From the NCBI RefSeq assembly GCF_008801815.1, contig NZ_VZOX01000011.1: 64,000 nucleotides of DNA; one strand, written 5' to 3'. Of this stretch, positions 18,054-25,860 are shown piece by piece. The notes under the pieces are model-generated. The model worked only from the letters and a program-made list of their open reading frames with translations, did not search any database and was not told the origin of the DNA. The translations under genes and the position numbers were made by a program. Position 1 is the first letter of the stretch; each line of letters opens with the position of its first letter. The stretch is from Edwardsiella anguillarum. GTDB lineage: Bacteria; Pseudomonadota; Gammaproteobacteria; Enterobacterales; Enterobacteriaceae.

Positions 18054-19123
18054 TGTTTGGCGTTCTCGATCGTTATATTGGCCGCACCATCTTCAACACC
18101 ATCATGATGACCCTGTTCATGCTGGTGTCGCTGTCGGGCATCATCAAGTTTGTCGATCAGCTGCGCAAGGTGGGTCAGGGCGACTACTCCGTGGCCGGCG
18201 CCGGCCTGTTTACCCTGCTGAGCATCCCCAAGGATATCGAAATCTTCTTTCCGATGGCGGCGCTGCTCGGCGCCCTGCTCGGGCTGGGGATGCTGGCGCA
18301 GCGCAGCGAGCTGGTGGTGATGCAGGCCGCCGGCTTTACCCGTATGCAGGTGGCATCGGCGGTGATGAAAACCGCCATCCCGCTGGTGCTGCTGACCATG
18401 GCCATCGGTGAGTGGGTGGCGCCGCAGGGGGATCAGGCGGCGCGCAACTACCGCGCCCAGCAGATGTACGGCGGCTCGCTGCTGTCGACCCAGGGCGGGC
18501 TGTGGGCCAAAGATGGCAACCAGTTTGTCTATATTGCCCAGGTGGTGAACGACCGTACCCTTGGCGGGGTGAGCATTTACACACTGAACGCCCAGCGTAA
18601 GCTGACCTCGCTGCGCTACGCGGCGTCGGCCACCTTTGACGGCAAGCAGTGGAAGCTGGCCCAGGTGGAGGAGTCCAACCTGACCGATCCGAAGATGATC
18701 ACCGGCTCACGTACCCTGAGCGGGGTGTGGAAGACCAACCTGACGCCGGACAAGCTGGGGGTGGTGGCGGTTAGCCCCGACTCCCTCTCCATCAGCGGGC
18801 TGTACCACTACGTCAAATACCTGAAGCAGAGCGGCCAGGAGTCCAGCCGCTACCAGCTCAACCTGTGGAGCAAAATCTTTGCGCCGCTCTCCGTGGCGGT
18901 GATGATGCTGATGGCGCTGTCGTTTATCTTCGGCCCGCTGCGCAGCGTGCCGATGGGGGTTCGGGTGCTGACCGGCATCTGCTTTGGCTTTGTGTTTTAC
19001 GTGCTGGATCAGATCTTCGGCCCGATGAGCCTGGTGTACAACGTGCCGCCGGTGATCGGGGCGGTGCTGCCCAGCGCGCTGTTTCTGGGGCTCAGCGTCT
19101 ATCTGCTGCTGCGCCGCAGCTAG
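18053..19123 (+). CDS. lptG: LPS export permease LptG
   Basis: A 356-residue partner of LptF with the same architecture: six membrane segments and a central periplasmic domain (about 100-265). The start is the ATG at 18053, overlapping the lptF stop, with AGGAG about eight bases upstream. An upstream in-frame extension inside lptF is rejected. It begins MFGVLDRYIGRTIF as in E. coli. It forms the LptB2FG LPS extractor. A hairpin 19 bases after the stop probably ends the transcript. Confidence 0.98.
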   Translation: MFGVLDRYIGRTIFNTIMMTLFMLVSLSGIIKFVDQLRKVGQGDYSVAGAGLFTLLSIPKDIEIFFPMAALLGALLGLGMLAQRSELVVMQAAGFTRMQVASAVMKTAIPLVLLTMAIGEWVAPQGDQAARNYRAQQMYGGSLLSTQGGLWAKDGNQFVYIAQVVNDRTLGGVSIYTLNAQRKLTSLRYAASATFDGKQWKLAQVEESNLTDPKMITGSRTLSGVWKTNLTPDKLGVVAVSPDSLSISGLYHYVKYLKQSGQESSRYQLNLWSKIFAPLSVAVMMLMALSFIFGPLRSVPMGVRVLTGICFGFVFYVLDQIFGPMSLVYNVPPVIGAVLPSALFLGLSVYLLLRRS

Positions 19124-19142
19124 CGGTGTGGGGATAGGTTAT

Positions 19143-19166
19143 GCGGGGCGCCTAAGGGCGCCCCGC
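19143..19166 (+). terminator. Hairpin ending the lptFG transcript
   Basis: GCGGGGCGCC and GGCGCCCCGC form a perfect ten-base stem with a four-base loop, followed by TTGTAT. The T tail is poor but the position, 19 bases after lptG, fits. Confidence 0.6.
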
Positions 19167-19289
19167 TTGTATCTGATGAGTAAAAAAACCGGGCGAGGCA
19201 TGAGCGCGCGGGGGGCGGCATCCAAAGCGGCCCGCTGGCGCGATATAAGTGATTACTCACTTCGAGCATCTCGCCCTTGGCCTCAGGCC

Positions 19290-20450
19290 TTAACGCTTCT
19301 GCGCCGCCAGCGCGCTGACCAGATCGTTCACCCCGTCGCTCATGTTCTTAAAGCGCGTCAGGTCGCTGCGGGTGACCACCACGAAGACTCCGATGTTCTT
19401 CTCCGGGATCAGCGCCATATAGGTGATAAAGCCGCCGGCGCCGCCGGTCTTCTGAATGATGGCCGGGTGCCCGTCCTGCGGCGCCATCGCCACCCATCCC
19501 AGCCCCAGGGCGGAGGCCTTGCCCGGCACATCCATGCCTTTCACCTGATTCAGCTTGGCGCGCGGATAGTACATCTTCAGCAGACGGGCGGCATAGGGGC
19601 TGCGCGGCTGCTGACCGCCGGCCAGAAACTGCTGCATCCAGCGACGCATGTCGTCCGGCGTGGAGTAGACGCCGCCGCTGCCGATAGCCGCCAGCGAGGA
19701 GATACAGGGGCTGGCACTGCGCGCCGGGATCATCAGACGCGCGCACTGCGTCGCCGTCGGGGTATAGGTAGTGCTGCTCATCCCCAGCGGGCGGGCGATC
19801 AGGCGCTGAAACAGCGCCGGGTAGCTCTGCCGGGTGGCGTGGGCCAGGGCGTCAGCCAGCAGATCGTAGGCCAGGTTAGAGTAGGCTGCGCTGCTGCCCG
19901 GGGCCACGCTCAGACGCGCGCGCTGCAGCCACTGCCAGCGCTGGCTATAGGTCGGCCAGGTGAACACCGCCCGATTGGCGGCGCCGCCCGGCTGCTCGCG
20001 CGGCAGACCGCTGGTGTGGGAGGCCAGGTGCATCAGGCGGATCGGCCTGCCGGAGGCGTTAGTGGGCACACGCTTACCCGGTGGCGCATAGCGCGACAGG
20101 GGATCGGTCAGCTTGACTTTGCCCTCGGCGTCCAGCTTGACCAGCGCCTCACTGGTCATCAGCTTAGTCAGGGAGGCGATACGGATCAGCGAGTCGGGGC
20201 GCGGGCGCTGATGGTTGCCCGGCTTGGTCTCACCGTAGCTGCGGAACAGCTGCTCCCTGCCGTCGATGGCGACCAGCGCCATCCCGGTGGCGCCGCTGTT
20301 GTAAAAGATATGTTCGGCGTAGCGATCAACGGTTGCGCTGATCTGGGCATCCGGCGCGGCGGCGCGGGCGGAAACGCCGCTCAGCATGCAGCCGATGGCC
20401 AGCGCGGCCAGCGGAAAAAAAGAGCGAAAACGAGTATCCATGTCATTCAA
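19290..20450 (-). CDS. ampH: AmpH, D-alanyl-D-alanine carboxypeptidase/endopeptidase (class C beta-lactamase fold)
   Basis: A 386-residue secreted penicillin-binding protein. The N-terminus carries a signal peptide (FFPLAALAIGCMLSGVSARAAA). The active-site motifs are SLTK (Ser93, Lys96), YSN in AAYSNLAYD, and KTG in IIQKTGGAGG. Segments FYNSGATGMALVAIDG, HTSGLPREQPGGAA and SDLTRFKNMSDGVNDLV match E. coli AmpH closely. It trims peptidoglycan peptides in the periplasm. A second ATG at 20441 is an alternative start; neither has a strong ribosome site. It is divergent from ldtB. Confidence 0.93.
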   Translation of the reverse strand: MNDMDTRFRSFFPLAALAIGCMLSGVSARAAAPDAQISATVDRYAEHIFYNSGATGMALVAIDGREQLFRSYGETKPGNHQRPRPDSLIRIASLTKLMTSEALVKLDAEGKVKLTDPLSRYAPPGKRVPTNASGRPIRLMHLASHTSGLPREQPGGAANRAVFTWPTYSQRWQWLQRARLSVAPGSSAAYSNLAYDLLADALAHATRQSYPALFQRLIARPLGMSSTTYTPTATQCARLMIPARSASPCISSLAAIGSGGVYSTPDDMRRWMQQFLAGGQQPRSPYAARLLKMYYPRAKLNQVKGMDVPGKASALGLGWVAMAPQDGHPAIIQKTGGAGGFITYMALIPEKNIGVFVVVTRSDLTRFKNMSDGVNDLVSALAAQKR

Positions 20451-20768
20451 ACGCTAGGGAATTAAGAGGGTAAGTATAGTAATGCCAGCCAACGCTGCAC
20501 GGCAGCGCTTTTCGCCGGGAATTTTGTAAAAAATACTGCCAGAGTGCTGCCGCGGGTAAAAATGAATGTGACGCAGCGCACATGCAAGGGTAATCTTGCT
20601 ACGCTGTAAAGAGAGAGGCTGAACGGGGCGGTCACGGTGAAATTTTCTGCCGCAGCGCAGTTATTTTTTCCTCTTTGTCCTCTGTGAACATATAATGCGC
20701 AGCGGTCATTTGTGACTGTAACCGAACAACCGCCTGCGCGGCGTTAAGCACCCAACAGGAATAGAAAC
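20451..20768. promoter_or_regulatory. ampH / ldtB divergent intergenic region
   Basis: This 318-base gap has no gene. A perfect -10 box TATAAT lies at 20691-20696, about 72 bases before the ldtB ATG, and fits a rightward promoter. No good -35 stands 17 bases upstream, so another factor may help. I could not pick the ampH promoter. Confidence 0.45.
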
Positions 20769-21689
20769 ATGAAAATGAGTATCCGTGCGCTTCTCACGGT
20801 ACTTCTGGCCGCGACTGCCTGCGTGCAGTCTGCGTTTGCCGTGGTATACCCTCTGCCGGCGAACAACAGCCGAGTGGTTGGCGAGAACCTGCAGATCAAG
20901 GTCCCGGAAGACAGTAAGTACCCGCTGGAGCACTTTGCTGCCCAGTATCAGATGGGGCTGAGTAACATGCTGGAAGCCAACCCCGGCGTCGACCCCTACC
21001 TGCCGCGCGCAGGTCGTAGCCTGACCATCCCGCAGCAGCTGATCCTGCCGAACACGCCCCACGAGGGGATCGTGATCAACAGCGCCGAAATGCGCCTGTA
21101 CTACTATCCGAAAGGTAGTAAGACCGTGATCGTACTGCCGATCGGCATCGGCCAGCTGGGCCGCGACACCCCGATGAACTGGGTGACCTCCGTCCAGCGC
21201 AAGAAAGCCGGCCCGACCTGGACCCCGACCAAGAAGATGCACGAAGAGTACGCCGCCAACGGCCAGTACCTGCCCGCCGTCTTCCCCGCCGGTCCGGACA
21301 ACCCGATGGGGCTGTACGCCCTGTACGTCGGCCGCCTGTATGCGGTGCACGGCACCAACGCCAACTTCGGTATCGGCCTGCGCGTCAGCCACGGCTGCGT
21401 GCGCCTGCGCGACCCGGACATCAAGTGGCTGTTTGACAACGTCCCGGTCGGCACCCGCGTGCAGTTTATCGACGAACCGGTAAAAGCCACCGTCGAACCG
21501 GACGGCTCCCGCTATATCGAGGTGCATAACCCGCTCTCCACCACCGAGGCGGAGTGGCAGTCCCGCGCGCCGGTCCCGATCCAGCTCAACGCCGCGGTGA
21601 CCAAGATCGTCGCCGACCCCAGCGTCAGCACCCACGCCGTAGACGAAGCCCTGAAGGCCCGCTCCGGCATGCCGGTGAAGATCAACTAA
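20769..21689 (+). CDS. ldtB: L,D-transpeptidase LdtB (YbiS)
   Basis: A 306-residue periplasmic enzyme. Signal peptide to about residue 24 (VLLAATACVQSAFA). An N-terminal LysM-like segment lies at about 42-90 (YQMGLSNMLEANPGVDPYLP). A YkuD catalytic domain at about 97-235 ends in HGTNANFGIGLRVSHGCVRL, whose Cys is the nucleophile. Segments INSAEMRLYYYPKG and PAGPDNPMGLYALY match E. coli YbiS/LdtB, which attaches Braun lipoprotein to peptidoglycan. ErfK and YcfS are close paralogues, so LdtB is the best but not the only possibility. A strong terminator follows. Confidence 0.88.
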   Translation: MKMSIRALLTVLLAATACVQSAFAVVYPLPANNSRVVGENLQIKVPEDSKYPLEHFAAQYQMGLSNMLEANPGVDPYLPRAGRSLTIPQQLILPNTPHEGIVINSAEMRLYYYPKGSKTVIVLPIGIGQLGRDTPMNWVTSVQRKKAGPTWTPTKKMHEEYAANGQYLPAVFPAGPDNPMGLYALYVGRLYAVHGTNANFGIGLRVSHGCVRLRDPDIKWLFDNVPVGTRVQFIDEPVKATVEPDGSRYIEVHNPLSTTEAEWQSRAPVPIQLNAAVTKIVADPSVSTHAVDEALKARSGMPVKIN

Positions 21690-21714
21690 GCCCATTCGCT
21701 GGGCCAGATAGCCA

Positions 21715-21740
21715 GGCGGGTCACTGACCCGCCTTTTTTG
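21715..21740 (+). terminator. Rho-independent terminator of ldtB
   Basis: GGCGGGTCA and TGACCCGCC form a near-perfect hairpin followed by TTTTTT, 25 bases after the ldtB stop. Confidence 0.92.
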
Positions 21741-21800
21741 TCTCTGTCGGTTTGCGGCCTTGCGGGCTACTGGCGCCATCCCTTGCTAACACGCTGAAAA

Positions 21801-21832
21801 ACCAGCGCACCTATCGACTGAGGTGCTTTTTT
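21801..21832 (+). terminator. Second Rho-independent terminator before leuX
   Basis: GCACCT and AGGTGC enclose an eight-base loop and are followed by six T. It lies 70 bases after the ldtB terminator with no gene between. It may end a short untranslated transcript or act as a back-up. Confidence 0.6.
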
Positions 21833-21864
21833 CAACAGTTGAAAACCGCCGCGGCGGATATCTG

Positions 21865-21892
21865 TTGCATGGCGATCGCCAGCGGGTATAAT
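21865..21892 (+). promoter_or_regulatory. Sigma-70 promoter of leuX
   Basis: TTGCAT (-35), a 16-base spacer and TATAAT (-10) precede the tRNA by 26 bases. The start of transcription would be near 21899. Confidence 0.75.
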
Positions 21893-21918
21893 GCACGGGT
21901 TTCCGCATCCCCTTCAGT

Positions 21919-22003
21919 GCCGAAGTGGCGAAATCGGTAGACGCAGTTGATTCAAAATCAACCGTAGAAATACGTGCCGGTTCGAGTCCGGCCTTCGGCA
22001 CCA
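21919..22003 (+). tRNA. leuX: tRNA-Leu (anticodon CAA)
   Basis: An 85-base tRNA with encoded CCA. The acceptor arms GCCGAAG/CTTCGGC pair perfectly. The anticodon stem-loop is GTTGA-TTCAAAA-TCAAC with anticodon CAA, reading UUG. The T arm is GCCGG-TTCGAGT-CCGGC. Its long variable arm is typical of tRNA-Leu and the sequence appears the same as E. coli leuX. leuX is a common insertion site for P4-type integrases. Here a broken P4-type integrase starts 155 bases downstream, so the tRNA 3' end is the likely left attachment site. Confidence 0.98.
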
Positions 22004-22104
22004 TTAGTTCTTCCCAGACCATCCGAGAAAGTCCAATTATCCCTTTAAAATCAATGCTTGCAGCGGTTTTTACGTCCTGAGTCGTCCGAGGCTATCCGCA
22101 TGTC

Positions 22105-22156
22105 ATTGGGGGCATAATTGGGGGCATCTTAACTTCGATTAGAAATGTGCCCCCAA
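22105..22156. promoter_or_regulatory. TTGGGGGCA repeats at the integrase start (two direct, one inverted)
   Basis: ATTGGGGGCAT occurs at 22105-22115 and again at 22117-22127. Its inverse TGCCCCCAA lies at 22148-22156, ending one base before the integrase ATG. This looks like an autoregulatory or arm-type integrase binding site at the element's left end. Confidence 0.5.
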
Positions 22157-22157
22157 A

Positions 22158-23428
22158 ATGAAGCTCAATGCCAGGGAGGTCGAGACCGCAAAGCCAAAAG
22201 ACAAAACCTACAAAATGGCCGATGGCGGCGGTTTGTATCTCGAGGTTTCGCCAAAGGGTTCTAAATACTGGCGTATGAAATACCGACGTCCCTCCGACAA
22301 AAAAGAGGATCGTCTCGCTTTTGGTGTTTGGCCTACAGTGACGCTTGCTCAGGCAAGAGCAAAGCGCGACGAAGCTAAAAAGCTGTTAGTGCAGGGCATT
22401 GACCCAAAAGCCGAACAGAAAGAAGCTCAGGCCGAGAATTCGTGGGTATATACTTTCGAAACCATTGCCCGTGAATGGCATGCCAGTAACAAGCGCTGGA
22501 GTGAAGACCATAGAGCGCGCGTTCTTCGCTATCTTGAGCTTTATATCTTTCCTCATATCGGCTCATCCGACATTCGCCAGCTCAAAACTAGCCACCTGTT
22601 AGCCCCAATTAAAAAAGTTGATGCCAGTGGTAAACATGACGTTGCTCAGCGCCTGCAGCAGCGCGTGACGGTCATAATGCGTTATGCCGTACAGAACGAT
22701 TACATCGACTCAAATCCAGCCAGTGATAGGTCGGTGCGTTATCTACAACCAAAGCACGACATTACCCCGCTTTACCCTCCAGCCGGTTCCCTGAGTTTCT
22801 TGCTCGTCTTGCTGCTTATTGTGGCCGTGTGATGACACGGATCGCAGTCGAGCTTTCTTTGCTGACTTTTGTGCGTTCCAGTGAGTTACGTTTCGCGCGT
22901 TGGGATGAGTTCGACTTCGATAAATCTCTCTGGCGAGTACCTGCAAAACGAGAGGAAATTAAGGGTGTGCGTTACTCGTACCGGGGTATGAAGATGAAAG
23001 AGGAGCATATCGTTCCGCTTAGTCGACAGGCGATGATTTTGTTAGACCAGTTAAAGCAGATTAGTGGTGATAAAGAGCTGCTTTTTCCGGGTGATCATGA
23101 CGCAACTAAGGTTATGAGTGAAAACACGGTGAACAGCGCATTACGTGCGATAGGATATGCCACGAAAATCGAGGTTTGCGGGCATGGTTTTAGGACGATG
23201 GCGCGTGGTGCGTTGGGAGAGTCAGGGTTATGGAGCAATGACGCTATCGAGCGCCAGTTAAGCCACTCTGAGCACAGTAATGTGCGCTCGGCCTATATTC
23301 ATACTTCTGAACATTTGGATGAGCGGCGTTTGATGGTATAGTGGTGGGCTGACTACCTTGATAGAAACTCAAATGGGTATGTTACAGCTTATGATTTTGC
23401 CAAACTTCCACGTAGTGCCTTTGAATAA
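22158..23428 (+). pseudogene. int: P4-type tyrosine integrase, broken by a frameshift and a nonsense codon
   Basis: The first frame (22158-22832) encodes the arm-binding DUF4102 domain (DGGGLYLEVSPKGSKYWRMKYR, GVWPTVTLAQARAKRDEAK) and core-binding domain. A frameshift near 22757-22762 switches the frame. The catalytic half resumes as RFPEFLARLAAYCGRVMTR with Arg in TFVRSSELRFARW, HGFRTMAR, and Tyr in VRSAYIHTSEHLDERR. A TAG at 23339 stands where CAG would give LMVQWWADYLD, and the frame then runs to 23428. The rebuilt protein is about 420 residues, normal for this family. It would have inserted the element into leuX. The frameshift alone should inactivate it. Confidence 0.93.
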
Positions 23429-23455
23429 ATTAGAGTGAACTAATTTATTCAAAGG
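23418..23455. repeat. Perfect 16+16 bp inverted repeat between integrase and ATPase gene
   Basis: CCTTTGAATAAATTAG, loop AGTGAA, then CTAATTTATTCAAAGG. The left arm contains the last codons of the integrase frame. The right arm ends 46 bases before the ATPase start. No T run follows, so it may be a terminator for int, an operator, or an RNA structure in the ATPase leader. Confidence 0.75.
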
Positions 23456-23501
23456 ATATTATTACGTGAGCGGCTAATTAAAAATAACACTTGGAGCTGG
23501 G

Positions 23502-25199
23502 ATGAGCATAAAATCACAAGAGATAAATAGTTGCATAGGTAAGTTGGCTAATAACATTCGAGCTGAGAGAATTGATTACAATAGTTATTTGGAACTTTAC
23601 TCCGGTGAGGAAAATATTAGGAATATTGATAATATTAATAACACGGTTGTTTATGGACGGCGTGGGTCAGGAAAAACCCATCTCCTCAAAGCATTGTCTG
23701 AAAGGGTTGCTTATAATTATCCTGATGATAAAGTGTTCCCAGTTTATATAGACTTAAGGAGAATTATACCTTTGGTTTCACCAGAGGTGGAAAACAAGGA
23801 GGTTGATGCTCTTTTGATTTTCAAATACATAATGCAAGAAGTTTCATTTAATTTGTATTGTAACTTACCCACTCTATTAAATAAAAATGAATTTGATTCT
23901 AAAAATGAGGCTTTGTTTGATTCCAAAAAATCTCAATTAAATGATTTTTTTGAATCATTATATTTGGAATTCAATGGTCGAGAATTAAAAAAATCTAATG
24001 ACTTAACGGTATCTGAGGAGGAGGTGAAAACTTTAAGTGGAGACGTGAATATATCGAAAAGCCCTAGTGCAAAATTATCAGCGTCAGGTACTGTTAAAGA
24101 AAACAAACAAACTGGCCGTAGAGGGCATGTCTCCATTTTACATATCACTAATGCACTTGATGAAATTTTAAACGAGTTGGATTTGCGCTTTCTGATGATT
24201 TTAGTTGATGAATGGTCAGAAATACCTCGTGAAATACAGCCTTCATTGGCAGAGATTTTTAAAAAAACATTTTCTGCAATCAATGTGGTTACAAAAATTG
24301 CAGCTATTCCGAATAGAACTACTTTGGGTATTAAAACTGAGAGTAAATTTTTTGGTCTCGAAGAAGGGGGGGATATTTTTGGATATCCTCTAGATATGAG
24401 ATATGTTTTTGAAGTTAATAAAAACCAAACTAGAGATTTCTTTAATGATCTTCTATATAAACATCTTTCTTCAATAAATAAAACAGCCATTGATAATCTT
24501 GTTAAAAAAGAGAAGAAAACTAAAGACAGCTTTATTAATATACTTTTTGCTAATGTTGCGTTGAATGAAATATTAATTGCTTGTGCTGGAATACCACGAG
24601 ATTTCATGAATTTGTTTCTTAATAGCTATGATAAATTCATGCTATCATCTAGTTCGACAGCTGCGAGGATTAGCGTTAAAAATTTACGACTAGCTAATGC
24701 CGAATGGTATGAGTCAGATAAAAAAGAACAGGTTGATAAAAACGATATTGAGAAGAAATTATTAACTGAAATAGTGAAGGAAGTAATAGAAAAAAAGAAA
24801 TCCATGCATTTTTTGATTCCTGAAAAATATTCGAATAATAAACACATTCAGAATCTTATCGACTTGCGCGTTATTCATTTGCGTAAAAGTGGATTTTCGC
24901 ATAAAGATCACCCAGGGGTATCATACAATGTTTACTCTGTCGACTATGGTTGTTATAACTCTCTTAATATAACGAAAAACAAACTAGATACGTCAATGCT
25001 TAACGACCTCAATATAAAGGATCTGCGTGATGTTCGCAGGATTTCTCTTGAGGATGCTTTCTTCCAGTCATTTATGATGGAAATCGGTGAGGCCTTTAGG
25101 TGTCCACATTGCAAAGCTCCAATTGATGTTAATCATGCGGCTTATAAAAAAAGAGGGTTGTGTAATCATTGTTTTGAATTTGTTGAATCAGAAGAATGA
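23502..25199 (+). CDS. AT-rich P-loop ATPase, ORC/Cdc6-like, with C-terminal zinc ribbon; unknown function
   Basis: A 565-residue cytoplasmic protein. Walker A GRRGSGKT is at 52-59 and Walker B LMILVDEWSE at about 232-239 (Asp236, Glu237). Segments around these resemble the AAA+ ORC/Cdc6-type ATPases found as lone genes in mobile elements. A Lys/Ser-rich linker lies at about 165-210. Two CxxC pairs (C534/C537, C554/C557) form a probable C-terminal zinc ribbon. GGAG lies five bases before the ATG. Base composition is far more AT-rich than any flanking gene, showing recent transfer. It sits next to a P4-type integrase, where satellites often carry cargo including phage defence genes. A defence role is inference only; no nuclease or other effector domain is visible. 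The frame is intact although its neighbours are broken. Confidence 0.85.
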   Translation: MSIKSQEINSCIGKLANNIRAERIDYNSYLELYSGEENIRNIDNINNTVVYGRRGSGKTHLLKALSERVAYNYPDDKVFPVYIDLRRIIPLVSPEVENKEVDALLIFKYIMQEVSFNLYCNLPTLLNKNEFDSKNEALFDSKKSQLNDFFESLYLEFNGRELKKSNDLTVSEEEVKTLSGDVNISKSPSAKLSASGTVKENKQTGRRGHVSILHITNALDEILNELDLRFLMILVDEWSEIPREIQPSLAEIFKKTFSAINVVTKIAAIPNRTTLGIKTESKFFGLEEGGDIFGYPLDMRYVFEVNKNQTRDFFNDLLYKHLSSINKTAIDNLVKKEKKTKDSFINILFANVALNEILIACAGIPRDFMNLFLNSYDKFMLSSSSTAARISVKNLRLANAEWYESDKKEQVDKNDIEKKLLTEIVKEVIEKKKSMHFLIPEKYSNNKHIQNLIDLRVIHLRKSGFSHKDHPGVSYNVYSVDYGCYNSLNITKNKLDTSMLNDLNIKDLRDVRRISLEDAFFQSFMMEIGEAFRCPHCKAPIDVNHAAYKKRGLCNHCFEFVESEE

Positions 25200-25220
25200 A
25201 TACATAAACCTTGCTATAAG

Positions 25221-25258
25221 GTGCTTCTTGTTTATTGAGGCTTGAAGCACTTTGATTT
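25221..25258 (+). terminator. Hairpin after the ATPase gene
   Basis: GTGCTTC and GAAGCAC pair across a 16-base loop and are followed by TTTGATTT, starting 22 bases after the ATPase stop. A plausible terminator, isolating the ATPase as a single-gene unit. Confidence 0.5.
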
Positions 25259-25361
25259 ACAGGGGGGTATTCGATGAAATGATTTCACATTGTCGCAAGG
25301 GACTCGTGCATATGATTTTAGTAAGCTATCACGCTTATATTTTTCACCGTAACCAAGCGGA

Positions 25362-25655
25362 TTGGATGTTAAACGCATCTACTTTGAGCTCATTGATATA
25401 AAAGGCAATATCAAACTCAGCGCGCAATGCTCTCCCCGCTACGCCTGCCCGCTTAAGAGGTCGCTTTTAATGCAGGTGCATAAACAGCCTCAGGGCGTGC
25501 CAGTGCTGGCGCTGGCGGGGGATTCAGTGTCGGTAAAGCACATGCAAAACCATGCATCTTATGGATGCATGGCTTATTTTGGGAAAAATAGCGGGATTTT
25601 CGGGGATTTTTTTGCCTACTACCGTGCGGCCAGTTCTGCACGGCGGCGGGTGTAA
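25362..25655 (+). CDS. Short ORF in the P4-like remnant, unknown
   Basis: A 97-residue frame beginning with TTG at 25362 and ending YRAASSARRRV. No domain is recognised. Its composition matches the P4-type stretch to its right, and short poorly conserved ORFs are usual between int and alpha in such elements. The unusual start codon and the overlap with an opposing ORF make it doubtful. It could be a remnant of a regulatory gene. Confidence 0.25.
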   Translation: MDVKRIYFELIDIKGNIKLSAQCSPRYACPLKRSLLMQVHKQPQGVPVLALAGDSVSVKHMQNHASYGCMAYFGKNSGIFGDFFAYYRAASSARRRV

Positions 25656-25828
25656 ATCAGGCTCTGTGCCGGGGTGAATTTCTCGCGATGATCATCCCGC
25701 GAGGCCGCGTCAGGCCTGAATCCGATGGCCGTTAAAATATCGCTGCCCTGCGCGGAATAATTAATTTTTTCACCGCTGGCCAGCCACACCGACAGGGCTT
25801 CACGCAGATAATCAACTGAGTGCTGCAT
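25619..25828 (-). CDS. Small hypothetical protein of the P4-like remnant
   Basis: A 69-residue frame with a soluble, protein-like composition: MQHSVDYLREALSVWLASG at the start and FTPAQSLIYTRRRAELAAR at the end. I do not recognise the family. It begins at the point where the alpha gene has lost its N-terminal part and reads away from it. No clear ribosome site is seen. It may be a leftover accessory gene of the satellite. Confidence 0.4.
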   Translation of the reverse strand: MQHSVDYLREALSVWLASGEKINYSAQGSDILTAIGFRPDAASRDDHREKFTPAQSLIYTRRRAELAAR

Positions 25829-25860
25829 GGCGCTCTGTTTTACTGCTTTACTGCGGGAAT

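Noticed and set aside
21801..21832. Hairpin before leuX as a fragment of another tRNA
   Set aside because: It has a plain terminator form with six T and no clover-leaf features.
23342..25200. Retron, toxin-antitoxin or restriction genes around the island ATPase
   Set aside because: No reverse transcriptase, methylase, nuclease or paired small toxin-like frame was found beside it.
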